IMG/VR virus record: IMGVR_UViG_3300017991_000168
Coordinates: 1-44,897 of that record
Direction: 5' to 3' (one strand)
Source: a virus
DNA: 44,897 bases
The translations under genes were made by a program, and so were the position numbers. The notes beneath the pieces were generated by a model, which was given only the letters and a program-made list of their open reading frames with translations, searched no databases and was not told where the DNA came from. Below are positions 7,451-16,172 of this stretch, piece by piece. Within the stretch, counting starts at the first letter, position 1, and each line of letters begins with the position of its first letter.

Positions 7451-7858
7451 TCATTGCTCCTTGGGTGGATGAATGAAGTTGCGTACAACGGCCATCTTCC
7501 TGCTGATAAAGGAATCCAAGTCTTCGGGGTATTCCGCAGGAAGTTTTTGGCCGAGGCTTAAAGCCAAATCCTCCAGGTTGAGGATGATCTCGTAAAGCAG
7601 AAAGCCCAGTTCGTCCAGGCCGTCTTTTTCCTTCTTAGGTGCCGGGTCGGGTACCTTCTTTTCCGATCCGTATACGATACCGTAGGCTCGGAGTATGTTG
7701 CGGATCATGTAGGGTTGCGTGGGCAACGGTCCGGTATTCACGCAGAGGTCGGCTACCTGATCAGGGGTCAGTTCTCCGCTGGTCACACGGTCTCGAAACT
7801 GAATGACCCTGGGGGTCAAGCGTATCGTGGTAGCAAGTTGTTCCTCCGAATAGTTCAT
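7451..7858 (-). CDS. Hypothetical protein
   Basis: 135 residues, with an N-terminal helical segment (EEQLATTIRLTPRVIQFRDR) that could be a helix-turn-helix, and a Pro/Lys linker near 70-80 before a helical C-terminal half. The ATG overlaps the stop of the primase-helicase gene, so it is translated from the same message. Possible DNA-binding or replication accessory protein; not assigned. Confidence 0.6.
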   Translation of the reverse strand: MNYSEEQLATTIRLTPRVIQFRDRVTSGELTPDQVADLCVNTGPLPTQPYMIRNILRAYGIVYGSEKKVPDPAPKKEKDGLDELGFLLYEIILNLEDLALSLGQKLPAEYPEDLDSFISRKMAVVRNFIHPPKEQ

Positions 7859-9993
7859 CGTTTCTTCCCCTTTTGTTTTCTTCTTCCGGGTTCAGTTCCG
7901 CGTACCGAACCAGATTTGCCTCGTTTCGCTTTGCGGACCACAGTGTCACACCTGACCTTTTCCCAAAGGTTCAGGATATCGTCTGTCAGTGCGTAGTAGT
8001 TGTCTTTGTTGCCGGGGCGAAAGCTGCTGGCCTTGGTTTTATTGGCCACGCCAATCTCTGCCATGTCGTTCAGACAACGTTGGGCTGTAGACTTCCCACA
8101 GCGGACGTCGGACATTACCTCCACTACCGAACTGGCTACGTCGCCACGTTCGAGTAGAGCGAAGAATGTATCCAAGTGCCAGCCGTATGCCGTATCCATC
8201 GCCACTTGGTACATGAGTTGGTAGACTTCCATGTCGATGGTGTTCTTACCCCACACAAAGCAAAGCGACTGGCCAAGCTTTATCAACTGGGTAGAGATAC
8301 GTGTACCCACTTCGGGTACGGGACGATAGCTGAGTTCACCTGACTGGCCACGGGCTACACTGGCACGTAGCATAGCAATCAAAGTGGACAGGTAGATCAC
8401 ACGTTCCTTGAGCCACGGCGGAGGCTTGGGGAATTTTGGTATCGGGTCGACGTCCAGGAAGTCACCCACTATGTCTTTCAACGCCGCATCGGATTCTGCT
8501 TTCTTCTCCATGCCGTCGATTGCAGAACGGATGTGGGCAATGTTGTCATGACCATCCTTGATACAGATATACTTGAGGAACCGTTCCCCGAGAGCAGTGT
8601 ATCGGTGAGCATGGATGGCGTGTGTCACACCAGCCACTAACGAGAAGTACAGATCGTCGTAGACCCGTTTGCTGAAGTTTCCATACTCGCGGCAGACGTA
8701 TCCGTCATAGGCACCCCGCAGTGTGGCGTAGAGTTCGTCACGTACGGCCGTTGGGGCACCCATGATCTCGGTAAAGTCTTTCACCACCAGACAACGATAC
8801 CTGAGTCTTGGTAGAAGGGACGGGTCCTCTGTGTCACTGACACCGGCACTGTACCCCGAGACTAGAGTCTGAGAGGTGACCGTGCTGATGTAGTGGCACT
8901 TTGACGTGCCAAGGGTGGCCTTGAGCATGGCCGTCTTACCGGCCCCAGGTTGGCCTACCAAGAACGACCACACAGGGTCACCGGGTATTGCGTTGGACAC
9001 CACGGAAGCCATCATCACGGAGAGGGCATTCTCCATGTCGACGTCGAAGTGGTAGTACTTGTTGAAGAGTTTCAAGACCTTCTTGAAGTCCGGCCGTGGT
9101 GTCTCTCGTTCCCTCTTCCACTTCGATGGGTGGTCAACTACGACGTCCGAAGTCGTTTGGTACTCCACCAGCGACTTGTTGATAGTGTTCAGGACACTAC
9201 GGGGTTTCGAGCCGCTTTCGACAACCAGATCACGGATATCGAAACCTTCTGCAATTCCCGGTGCCCACTCGATGTACTTGAGGCCGTAGGCGATGCCGTC
9301 CAATTGTTGACAGACTTTTTGCATGTAGCGAGATGCGTTCGTGCTGTTGTCGTACAACAACCAGACGTTCCTGCGGTGGAATAGCTCCTGCCATCGAGTT
9401 TTCCAGATGGCCTCACCAGGTACACCAATCGGAATACCAGGTGACTTGGTCCTCTTCAACACCCACTTCATTGCCGCCGTATCCCAGAACCCTTCACACA
9501 AGTAGATAGGGGCATCCGGGGCACTATCCAACTCATCTTTGATGGCGTTGTAGAGATGGGACTCCGAGTTCGCTGTTGCGTAGACTGGGGCCTTTTCACC
9601 ATCCTCTTTCGGTGTCCACAGATACACCGTGGCAGGTTCTAGGCCGTCACCCTCAAAAGCGGGAAGCAACCAGGTACCGCCATCGTAGGCGACTTTCATC
9701 TCTTCCAAGACACCGGCATTCAGACCTGGCCGCAATGAGGCGAGGTTCTTGTAGTGTGTTGGCGTGGTCTTGGTATAGGCATCTTGCCACAACTGACGGA
9801 CAAAGGTAGTTGTGTTGCCTTGCTTTTTGCACTGCCAACATCTCCACTGTCCGGTATCGAGTTTCACCGACAGGGCGTTGTGGCCACAAAAAGGGCAATC
9901 CCCAACGGCGTTCTTCTCGGTCTGATCAACAACTAAGCCTACCCCGTATTGCTCGAAGGTAGCGACGTGGTTGGTCTTCTTGCCTTTAGACAT
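7855..9993 (-). CDS. DNA primase-helicase
   Basis: 712 residues. A zinc ribbon at the N-terminus (C33, C36, C52, C55) is followed by a TOPRIM-like region (E167 in CEGFWD, D215 in LLYDN) and an AAA-type helicase part with Walker A GQPGAGKT at 347-354. This combination marks a bifunctional replicative primase-helicase that primes lagging strands and unwinds at the fork. A basic C-terminal tail (KRGKSGSVRGTEPGRRKQKG) follows. ATG 9993 is chosen because GGAG lies 7 bases upstream; ATG 9999 would be too close. Confidence 0.85.
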   Translation of the reverse strand: MSKGKKTNHVATFEQYGVGLVVDQTEKNAVGDCPFCGHNALSVKLDTGQWRCWQCKKQGNTTTFVRQLWQDAYTKTTPTHYKNLASLRPGLNAGVLEEMKVAYDGGTWLLPAFEGDGLEPATVYLWTPKEDGEKAPVYATANSESHLYNAIKDELDSAPDAPIYLCEGFWDTAAMKWVLKRTKSPGIPIGVPGEAIWKTRWQELFHRRNVWLLYDNSTNASRYMQKVCQQLDGIAYGLKYIEWAPGIAEGFDIRDLVVESGSKPRSVLNTINKSLVEYQTTSDVVVDHPSKWKRERETPRPDFKKVLKLFNKYYHFDVDMENALSVMMASVVSNAIPGDPVWSFLVGQPGAGKTAMLKATLGTSKCHYISTVTSQTLVSGYSAGVSDTEDPSLLPRLRYRCLVVKDFTEIMGAPTAVRDELYATLRGAYDGYVCREYGNFSKRVYDDLYFSLVAGVTHAIHAHRYTALGERFLKYICIKDGHDNIAHIRSAIDGMEKKAESDAALKDIVGDFLDVDPIPKFPKPPPWLKERVIYLSTLIAMLRASVARGQSGELSYRPVPEVGTRISTQLIKLGQSLCFVWGKNTIDMEVYQLMYQVAMDTAYGWHLDTFFALLERGDVASSVVEVMSDVRCGKSTAQRCLNDMAEIGVANKTKASSFRPGNKDNYYALTDDILNLWEKVRCDTVVRKAKRGKSGSVRGTEPGRRKQKGKKR

Positions 9994-10022
9994 ACACATG
10001 CTCCATCAAAATCTCTAGACAT
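9939..10022 (-). CDS. Possible 27-residue leader peptide
   Basis: An out-of-frame ORF with an excellent AAGGAG 7 bases before its ATG. It spans the primase start codon and stops 55 bases inside the primase gene. It may couple or damp primase translation as a leader peptide. It could be chance, since nothing else supports it. Confidence 0.3.
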   Translation of the reverse strand: MSRDFDGACVCLKARRPTTSLPSSNTG

Positions 10023-10068
10023 AGTATAGCTCCTTGAGCCTGCAAGCTCGTTTCGTTTGTGTTTGCGT

Positions 10069-11940
10069 TTACGTTACTGTCTGGTCGTACTCGACTGAGA
10101 GTGGTTGTTTGTGAGCCCAATCACGACGGATGAGTACAGCGTTTGCGGGCAGATACATATCGACCAAGTCCCTGGCTGGCCTCATCATCACGTTCACGAT
10201 GTCTGTAACCAGGTCCTTGGAGTAGGTATCCTTGTCGATCTCCAGGATCAATTCATCGTGGACGTTCAGGATCACTCTCACCGACTGCAACAACTTTTGC
10301 TTTTTCAACCACTTGTGCAGTTGTACCATAGCATACTTCACCACGTCCCCGGCAGTCCCTTGCACCTTGTAGTCTGTCGCGGCGTAGGGACGTTCGGAAG
10401 GCACAAACAGGCGGTAGCCAAAGGCGGTGTAGACGAATCCGTAGCTTCTTGCCTCTTGCGTGTTGTTGCGAAAGAAGGTTCCGATGTCGGGGTAAGCATT
10501 GAAGAACAGTTCTGCCATGTTCCGAATACCGGTGAGTTTGTAGAGTAGTTCCTTTCCCCCACCGTACACGATGGTGAAGTTTACGGCCTTGGCCAGCTTG
10601 CGAGGGATTTCGCACAAGTCCGCCGTCTGTTGGTGGACGTCCTCTCCGTTGACATACGCACGCAGAAGCAGGGGTTCACCGGACATGTAAGCCAGGATAC
10701 GGAGTTCCAGTTGACTGTAATCAATCCCCACCCAGACCATACCTGTTGGAGGACCGAAGTTGTCCCGAATGTTCACTTCCGCCTTGTCGCTTACGTTTTG
10801 GAGGTTCTCCTTACTGGAAGAGAGCCGCGTTGTGCCGGTGCCGGTTTGGTTGTAGCTGGTGTGCAGGTATAGCTCACCCTTCCGTTCAATGGCCCGTTCG
10901 GCGTAGCCCTGCAATGAACTCAGGCCCTTGGCCATTTTCCTGTAGTCCAGTAGTTCTTGCAGTCCGGGTGATTCCTTCCCCTCGTAGTCCCGGACGTTGG
11001 CCAAGGCTTTCAGGTAGTCAGCCTTTGTGGAGTATTGACCGTCCTTGGTTTTGGGTGTTTTGTCGGCATAGTCCAAATACTTCAGTTTACCGTAAATCAG
11101 TTCCGCCACCTGTTTAGGTGAAGCAGGATTGATGTTGGGGATGCCGTGCTTTAGGGCCAAGGCTTGGAAAGCGTCGTGCCTCTTGTCGGTCTCGGTCCTG
11201 AGCCGATTCAGGGACTTATGTAGAGGCTTCTTGCGTAGATGGGCACCGTGTCTCTCCATGCCCATAAGTACGGGGATCAAGTCCAGTTCCCTACGGTACA
11301 GTTGCTCTAAGTCCGGAACCCGTTTTGGGACGGTGTTGTAGAATACCCAGAGACCGATCGTACGGAACACGTCACAAAGTGCGTACTCTTCCAACAGGGT
11401 CGAATTTGGGTCCAAGGCTTTGGGTAGCCAGTACGCTCGTTCTTTTGCTTCCGGCCCTTTTGGGACGACATGGCCCATCCGCCGAGCTAAGCGTAGAGAG
11501 TCGTCGATTCCGTGAAGCAGAGCGTCTTCATCGTCGGCCGGGATACCCAGGTGCATCCTGGCAAGCTCTTTCAATCCGTGCGGTTTGGTTGAACAAAACA
11601 GGTGCGATAGAAGGAGTGTGCAACGGACTCGCGGCCACCACCTTCTAAAGCTGATTCCGACAGCCTCAAGCATGGCGATGTCAAACTTGGCATGGTGGAA
11701 AACCATTACCTCTGCTTCGTCGAATAGTGTGCGTATGTCTGCCAGATCGGTGCGTTTGACCTTGGGCTTTCTCGTCTTGAGGTCCACAGGCCATTCCCAA
11801 ATCCACTGGTCTCCAGTATTGTCTTGGACTGTGACAACAAACGGTCTGTCGCCTCTTAGCGGCTGCAACCCGGTGGTCTCAGTATCGATAGCCAATGTGT
11901 AGACATTCCTATCCTCCGGGAAGATATATTGTGGCTCCAT
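10069..11940 (-). CDS. polA: Family A DNA polymerase with 3'-5' exonuclease
   Basis: 623 residues. A DEDD exonuclease at the N-terminus has D19 and E21 in IDTETTGL, the FHHAKFD segment and YALCDVFRT. The polymerase part shows motif A DYSQLELR, motif B RKLAKAVNFTIVYGGG and motif C VHDELILE. No 5'-3' exonuclease domain, as in phage T7-like and T5-like enzymes. Motif B has T where cellular enzymes usually have G after NF. ATG 11940 is preferred because GGAGG lies 6-7 bases upstream. It sits only 25 bases after a terminator. Confidence 0.95.
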   Translation of the reverse strand: MEPQYIFPEDRNVYTLAIDTETTGLQPLRGDRPFVVTVQDNTGDQWIWEWPVDLKTRKPKVKRTDLADIRTLFDEAEVMVFHHAKFDIAMLEAVGISFRRWWPRVRCTLLLSHLFCSTKPHGLKELARMHLGIPADDEDALLHGIDDSLRLARRMGHVVPKGPEAKERAYWLPKALDPNSTLLEEYALCDVFRTIGLWVFYNTVPKRVPDLEQLYRRELDLIPVLMGMERHGAHLRKKPLHKSLNRLRTETDKRHDAFQALALKHGIPNINPASPKQVAELIYGKLKYLDYADKTPKTKDGQYSTKADYLKALANVRDYEGKESPGLQELLDYRKMAKGLSSLQGYAERAIERKGELYLHTSYNQTGTGTTRLSSSKENLQNVSDKAEVNIRDNFGPPTGMVWVGIDYSQLELRILAYMSGEPLLLRAYVNGEDVHQQTADLCEIPRKLAKAVNFTIVYGGGKELLYKLTGIRNMAELFFNAYPDIGTFFRNNTQEARSYGFVYTAFGYRLFVPSERPYAATDYKVQGTAGDVVKYAMVQLHKWLKKQKLLQSVRVILNVHDELILEIDKDTYSKDLVTDIVNVMMRPARDLVDMYLPANAVLIRRDWAHKQPLSVEYDQTVT

Positions 11941-11964
11941 GCTGTGCCTCCATAGCGGGAAACG

Positions 11965-12001
11965 AAAAACCACCGGCCGGGTTGTGAGTCCAGCCGGTGG
12001 T
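11965..12001 (-). terminator. Terminator between ssDNA-binding protein and polymerase genes
   Basis: A nine-base-pair perfect stem (11969-11977 with 11993-12001) is followed on the minus strand by five T. The loop contains CTCACAAC, also found in the hairpin at 17132-17152. The polymerase start follows within 25 bases, so this may attenuate rather than fully end transcription. Confidence 0.7.
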
Positions 12002-12029
12002 ATTCGTTAGGGTTACACGTGGTCAGGGA

Positions 12030-12641
12030 TTAGAGTCCCAGATCGCTGGGGTCGATGACCGCGTTGATGTAGTGGTTGGTGTAGACCTTGCCTTTGCTCT
12101 CGGACGTGTCCACACCCATCTTGACGTAAATCTCAGCGGCGTCCAACTCCGTGACCAGACCAGGGATTTCCAACTTGTCGTGCAGGTCGTATCCGAGGGT
12201 CCTGATGTCGTCCACGAAGTTGGCGAGTCCCCAGTTGTTCTCCGGGTCGTCCGGATTTTCCAACCGGTAGAACTTGGTTACCGGAACCCCACTGAACTCC
12301 TCATCCATGTCCTCATCGCAGATGCAGGTAAAGTGCATCCGGACGTAGGGGACCTTCCCCTTGTCGGGCTTGGTCCGTCCACCCGTGCAGTCTCCCAGTT
12401 TGGCGTAGTACGTGCCGGGAGGGAGGGTCTGCTTTGCCTTGAGAGCGTCCTCGAACGTGTCCTCCGCCATGTCTTTGACAGCCGATTCGAGGGCTGCCAT
12501 GTCTCCCACGTTTCCCGCACGACCCTTCGCCTTGTTGCGTTGGGCGGTTCGGTTAGCGGTAGGAGCGGCGTTTCCACGACCACGTCTTGGGGTGGTGGAC
12601 TTGGCTTTGGGTTTGCTTTTCGCAGGAGCTTTTCTTGCCAT
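12030..12641 (-). CDS. DUF669-like single-stranded DNA-binding protein
   Basis: 203 residues. A basic, Ala/Lys/Arg-rich tail (1-45) precedes a beta-rich core (about 70-203) with LPPGTYYAKL, KVPYVRMHFTCI and NWGLANFVDDIRTLG segments resembling the DUF669 group of phage ssDNA-binding proteins. Such proteins coat ssDNA with the neighbouring Sak4-type ATPase. Only a weak Shine-Dalgarno is seen. Confidence 0.6.
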   Translation of the reverse strand: MARKAPAKSKPKAKSTTPRRGRGNAAPTANRTAQRNKAKGRAGNVGDMAALESAVKDMAEDTFEDALKAKQTLPPGTYYAKLGDCTGGRTKPDKGKVPYVRMHFTCICDEDMDEEFSGVPVTKFYRLENPDDPENNWGLANFVDDIRTLGYDLHDKLEIPGLVTELDAAEIYVKMGVDTSESKGKVYTNHYINAVIDPSDLGL

Positions 12642-12688
12642 CTTTTCAATCTCTCATCTAAAGTGGTTGGTAATAAGCCTATGGGAAA

Positions 12689-13597
12689 CTACTTCTTTCT
12701 CTTGGTGGATGTGGCCTTTCTTTTAGTGGGTTTTGTTGTAGTGTTATTCGCCTCTTCCGCTTCCTCGATACGTGCTTCCTCCTTTCCTAGTATCAGGGTG
12801 TCGAGAAGTTTGTTATCGAATGCGTCCATGAGGTTCTTGTAGGCCGTCTTCGCAGACCTACCAGCATCGATTGTGACGATACTGTCTCCGTCTGGTGCCT
12901 GGAATCTGTCCTCCAAGCCACATGCGGCCCACACCATCGAATCCCCACGGACTGTCATTGAGCGGCGTTCGCCCACGAAACCGTAGTAGATCACCAGATC
13001 GGCCACCGCACGGATGTACTCCCATGCGGCGTTCGGGGCGGTGGGTATCACCATCTCAAAATCCGGTTCACTTGTCAAGGTTTTTACCTCACGATAACGT
13101 CCGTGAGATACGAATACAACGAACGTGTCGCTGTAAAGCAACTCATTCATAGTTTTCTCGAAGTCCACTTTGATATCGTGCCAGAGGGCACCCCAGTCGT
13201 CAAGACCAAAGGGACTTGCCACACCCTGCTCTTTGCAATGATCCTGTAGGCATGCCGCGTAGGCTCTGTCTACAGTGTCGATAGAGACTGGTGTGTTCTG
13301 TTCTACCAGGAGAGGGACGTAGGATTTGAACCTCTTCCAGTTCAACCGTTGTTCACCCTCCTGTGGGATTTGCTTGATCCTCAGGTTGCGGCGTCTCGGT
13401 TCCCACATGGTGACGGTCATGTCAGGAAACTGGGCACACAGTGAGGTCTTGCCTATCCCCTTCTCGCCATACACCATGACCGTGTAGGCCGTCAAGTCGT
13501 TTGGTGGAACGAGGGGTTCCGTTGGTAGGGATATCGACTTCACGGTCTCAGCCTTGGTACGTCGTGCGGTCCGTTTCGTCAGTTTTCTCGGCGGCAT
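12689..13597 (-). CDS. RecA-like recombination ATPase (Sak4-type)
   Basis: 302 residues. Walker A GEKGIGKTS at 44-52 and Walker B PVSIDTVD at 103-110 in a compact RecA/AAA_24 fold, with a basic N-terminus and a Lys/Thr-rich tail (about 280-302). Sak4-like proteins promote single-strand annealing with a phage SSB; that partner is the next gene. The ATG follows the upstream nuclease stop by a few bases, with AAGG near. Confidence 0.75.
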   Translation of the reverse strand: MPPRKLTKRTARRTKAETVKSISLPTEPLVPPNDLTAYTVMVYGEKGIGKTSLCAQFPDMTVTMWEPRRRNLRIKQIPQEGEQRLNWKRFKSYVPLLVEQNTPVSIDTVDRAYAACLQDHCKEQGVASPFGLDDWGALWHDIKVDFEKTMNELLYSDTFVVFVSHGRYREVKTLTSEPDFEMVIPTAPNAAWEYIRAVADLVIYYGFVGERRSMTVRGDSMVWAACGLEDRFQAPDGDSIVTIDAGRSAKTAYKNLMDAFDNKLLDTLILGKEEARIEEAEEANNTTTKPTKRKATSTKRKK

Positions 13598-13600
13598 TTT

Positions 13601-14776
13601 TCACCTTTCGATGAGTTCAGTAAACACTCGCCGCTCTTTTTTGTAGTGGGCGTAGTTGGCATGTACGATGATATCGAAAACATCGCACGGCCCGTAGGGA
13701 CCCACAAGAGCGTCCGAGTTGAGGTAGTGGTGTTCGGAATTGAAGGGGTTGTTCAAGTCCAAGCTGTCCCACCACTTCTTGATCCGATTCACGATAGGGA
13801 TCAGGGTCCTAGTGATGAATTCATCAATCTCTTTTGGACCGATGTCGTATGTGTACCGGTTGAACCAGTATGACGGCACCTTCTTCTTTTTCGTCTTCCG
13901 TGTGTCGTCTACGATTGCCTCCTCTATTCGGGCACAGTATTCTGGAATGGATTCCCCAACGTGGGGCTTTGAACCTGGCATGCGTACAACGTCGAAACCG
14001 TAGGAGGTGATGGGGCAAGCGTGCAGTACCTGCATAGCGTGGGTATACGCTGCAAGTTGGAAATTGAAATACATGCTGTTGGTAATATCCATCTCGTTGA
14101 TCTTGCTTTTGAGTTTGGTATCCCAGACGCTCCATCCTTCTGGAAAGGATCGCAGTTGGTCAACCCTCCCGCGAAACCGTACTCCTGCGAGGTCGATATC
14201 GAAGACACCCTCAGCCTCTATCAACTCAGACTCTTTGCTGTCCATCTCCGCCCAGTATGCCAGATAGTGACTGAGCAGGACGACGCACAAACCCTCGCAC
14301 ATGTCCCAGACGTGACGTTGTTTGTTCGTCAAGGACATAGGCCGCTCCCTCGTAACGTGGAACGACACGGCCTTTTTGGCGGCAATGCGTATTGCCTTTT
14401 CGTCCTTCTTCCACGGTACGAACAGCATGTCGTTGTGGAGTATGTCAAGGCAGTCGTGAAACATGCTGCCAAGTACGAGTGGTTGACGAACCGCTTTCGT
14501 ACGCCAACCCTCAACGACTGATACCCTGAATTGTTCAGGGCAGGTAAGGAACTTCTTTATGGACGACTGTGTCAGTCCGTCTCTGTACAAGTCCCAAACG
14601 GGGTCGGACTTACCCCAGATTTTACGCTTTGGCTTCGCCTTTGGTTTTGGTTTTGGCTTTGGTTTGGGTTTTGGCTTTGGTTTTGGTTTGGGTTTTGCCT
14701 TTGCCTTGGGTTTTGGTTTTGGTTTGCTGGGGGCGGTGGACGGCCGTTTTGAAGGGGAACGTTTTTTTACCGGCAT
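13601..14776 (-). CDS. Cas4/RecB-like PD-(D/E)XK nuclease with repetitive basic tail
   Basis: 391 residues. A low-complexity Lys-Pro/Lys-Ala tail at about 18-52 is followed by a nuclease core: LTQSSIKKFLTCPEQF (68-83), LGSMFHDCLD with the conserved H, FRGRVDQL (D), WSVWDTKLKSK (DxK) and FQLAAYTHAM (QxxxY motif). No cluster of four cysteines, so no Fe-S site as in true Cas4. Probably an exonuclease for recombination and host DNA turnover. ATG 14776 follows AAGGA. The tail is encoded by the hexamer repeat shared out of frame with the uracil-DNA glycosylase gene. Confidence 0.8.
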   Translation of the reverse strand: MPVKKRSPSKRPSTAPSKPKPKPKAKAKPKPKPKPKPKPKPKPKPKAKPKRKIWGKSDPVWDLYRDGLTQSSIKKFLTCPEQFRVSVVEGWRTKAVRQPLVLGSMFHDCLDILHNDMLFVPWKKDEKAIRIAAKKAVSFHVTRERPMSLTNKQRHVWDMCEGLCVVLLSHYLAYWAEMDSKESELIEAEGVFDIDLAGVRFRGRVDQLRSFPEGWSVWDTKLKSKINEMDITNSMYFNFQLAAYTHAMQVLHACPITSYGFDVVRMPGSKPHVGESIPEYCARIEEAIVDDTRKTKKKKVPSYWFNRYTYDIGPKEIDEFITRTLIPIVNRIKKWWDSLDLNNPFNSEHHYLNSDALVGPYGPCDVFDIIVHANYAHYKKERRVFTELIER

Positions 14777-15425
14777 TTCGGTCCTTTCTGTGCAGAGCCT
14801 GACACAACGCATCAACCAGTTTGTCGTGAGCAATGCAGTAAGTGTTTGAACCTACACCTCCATTCCGTTTGATGTAGGACGGATGCCACAAGTCACATAC
14901 TGATAAGCCTTCGTCAGCATCGCACGCAATGCGGCGTCCTATTGGGGACTCCTGTGCGACCTTGCCGAGCAGAACCACCAGACGCAACTCCGGGCGGAGT
15001 AGGTTGTAGAGGTTGAGGATACGGGGGTGGCACGCCATTACTTCGTCCAGGAAGGGCTGACGGAAGTTGTGACCCTCACCCGGAGTGATCGGTCTACAGC
15101 CCATCACGTTGGCGAACCCGTAGCTGTACTTGTCGACGTGGGTAAAGGTTTCTTCCACCATCGCTCTAAGCACAGAACCGGCTGGTCCAACAAAGGGTAC
15201 CCCCAGATTATCCTCTTCCCGCCCAGGTGCTTCACCGATGAATAGCACCTCGAACGGGAATGTAGGAGGGTCACAGAATAGCAGGCAGTGGTTGTGGGCA
15301 ATCTTTCCGAGGCGACAGTCCTGACAATGGCACCACCGTTGTCTGTGACTCTTCCAGGGTGACTTGTAACCACTTCGTGCAACGACTCCGTTAACGTTAA
15401 AACTTGGTAGAACGATCTTTGCCAT
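14622..15425 (-). CDS. Uracil-DNA glycosylase, Fe-S family 4-like
   Basis: 267 residues. Visible: CxxC (C34, C37), FIGEAPGREED (motif 1), PFVGPAG, NVMGCRPITPG and EVMACHPRI with the two distal cluster cysteines, and the DLWHPSYIKRN motif. These fit a [4Fe-4S] family 4 glycosylase removing uracil from DNA. The C-terminal 55 residues form a Lys-Thr/Gly tail from hexamer-repeat DNA that overlaps the nuclease start by 155 bases. The catalytic core is complete without it. Confidence 0.85.
   Translation of the reverse strand: MAKIVLPSFNVNGVVARSGYKSPWKSHRQRWCHCQDCRLGKIAHNHCLLFCDPPTFPFEVLFIGEAPGREEDNLGVPFVGPAGSVLRAMVEETFTHVDKYSYGFANVMGCRPITPGEGHNFRQPFLDEVMACHPRILNLYNLLRPELRLVVLLGKVAQESPIGRRIACDADEGLSVCDLWHPSYIKRNGGVGSNTYCIAHDKLVDALCQALHRKDRNAGKKTFPFKTAVHRPQQTKTKTQGKGKTQTKTKAKTQTKAKTKTKGEAKA
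14627..14727. repeat. Hexamer repeat coding in two frames
   Basis: A degenerate run of about 16 GGNTTN-type hexamers on the plus strand. On the minus strand one frame reads Lys-Pro/Lys-Ala (nuclease N-terminus) and another Lys-Thr/Gln-Thr (glycosylase C-terminus). A six-base unit keeps both frames open whatever the copy number. Confidence 0.85.
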
Positions 15426-15431
15426 GGCGTG

Positions 15432-16163
15432 CTATCCAATGGTATCACAATACGGCAGGAGGACTTCTTCCTGTAGTCGTATTGTTCGGTTAATGAGGTT
15501 GTCAGTACGCACCGAGCCCCGCAAGGTGTAAGTGAATGCGTTGAGGAGTTCCCACATCGACCCCTCGGGCTCGTCGGATTCTCGCCACTTGGCCAGGACT
15601 CTGCCGATCATGGAACTGCTTATCAGTCCCTTGTCCATGGCCTGGATCAAGATGTGATCAATGCCTGGGTAGTCTCTGAGGAACTCGACAGAACGCAGCC
15701 ACTCGATTCGGTCTTTCTGAGTGTCACCGAATGCGAACAACTGATCCATCCCAAGGTTCACCCGCAAAGGGAGGTCTTCCGTGATGCCGGGTGTGTGTCT
15801 TCTTCCGACGACAACCTCACCCACAAACATCAGGTTGGAGCAGACGATCACTTGGCTTCCCCAAGCCAGACCAACCGCAAACTTCTTGTCCAGGGAATTG
15901 CGTATACCGACGCAGGTCTTGTACTCGGTATCCGCTTCGCCATACTTCAGATGCAACAGCCCGAAGTAGCGTGTGTCATCACAGGCAGTCGTGTGCCATG
16001 AGTCCTCGACTTCGACCTTACGTTTTCGCAGGCAGTCAAGTACAGTCTTGAGGACAAAGTAGTGTGACACCGGTTGCCACGTCTTGGTGGCCGATGGGTT
16101 CTTCATCCTTTTGAGTTTGTTCAATGAACAAAGACCCTCAGACGCACTCGGGATCAACGACAT
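15432..16163 (-). CDS. DUF932-like protein
   Basis: 243 residues. The GIRNSLDKKFAVGLAWGSQVIVCSNL block and the following RRHTPGI match the DUF932 (phage/plasmid-like, TIGR03299-type) family: S-D-K ... G-xx-V-x-VCxN ... R-x-H-T. Members are common beside replication and recombination genes, role undefined. AGGAG precedes the ATG. Confidence 0.7.
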   Translation of the reverse strand: MSLIPSASEGLCSLNKLKRMKNPSATKTWQPVSHYFVLKTVLDCLRKRKVEVEDSWHTTACDDTRYFGLLHLKYGEADTEYKTCVGIRNSLDKKFAVGLAWGSQVIVCSNLMFVGEVVVGRRHTPGITEDLPLRVNLGMDQLFAFGDTQKDRIEWLRSVEFLRDYPGIDHILIQAMDKGLISSSMIGRVLAKWRESDEPEGSMWELLNAFTYTLRGSVRTDNLINRTIRLQEEVLLPYCDTIG

Positions 16164-16172
16164 GGGTCTCTC

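Noticed and set aside
7200-7454. 84-codon ORF
   Set aside because: It spans two well-supported membrane-peptide genes in other frames; each has a strong Shine-Dalgarno and hydrophobic product, so the long ORF is likely a shadow, with only its end possibly real.
11997-12842. Plus-strand 281-codon ORF
   Set aside because: Antisense to the ssDNA-binding and Sak4 genes; Val/Gly-rich product without motifs.
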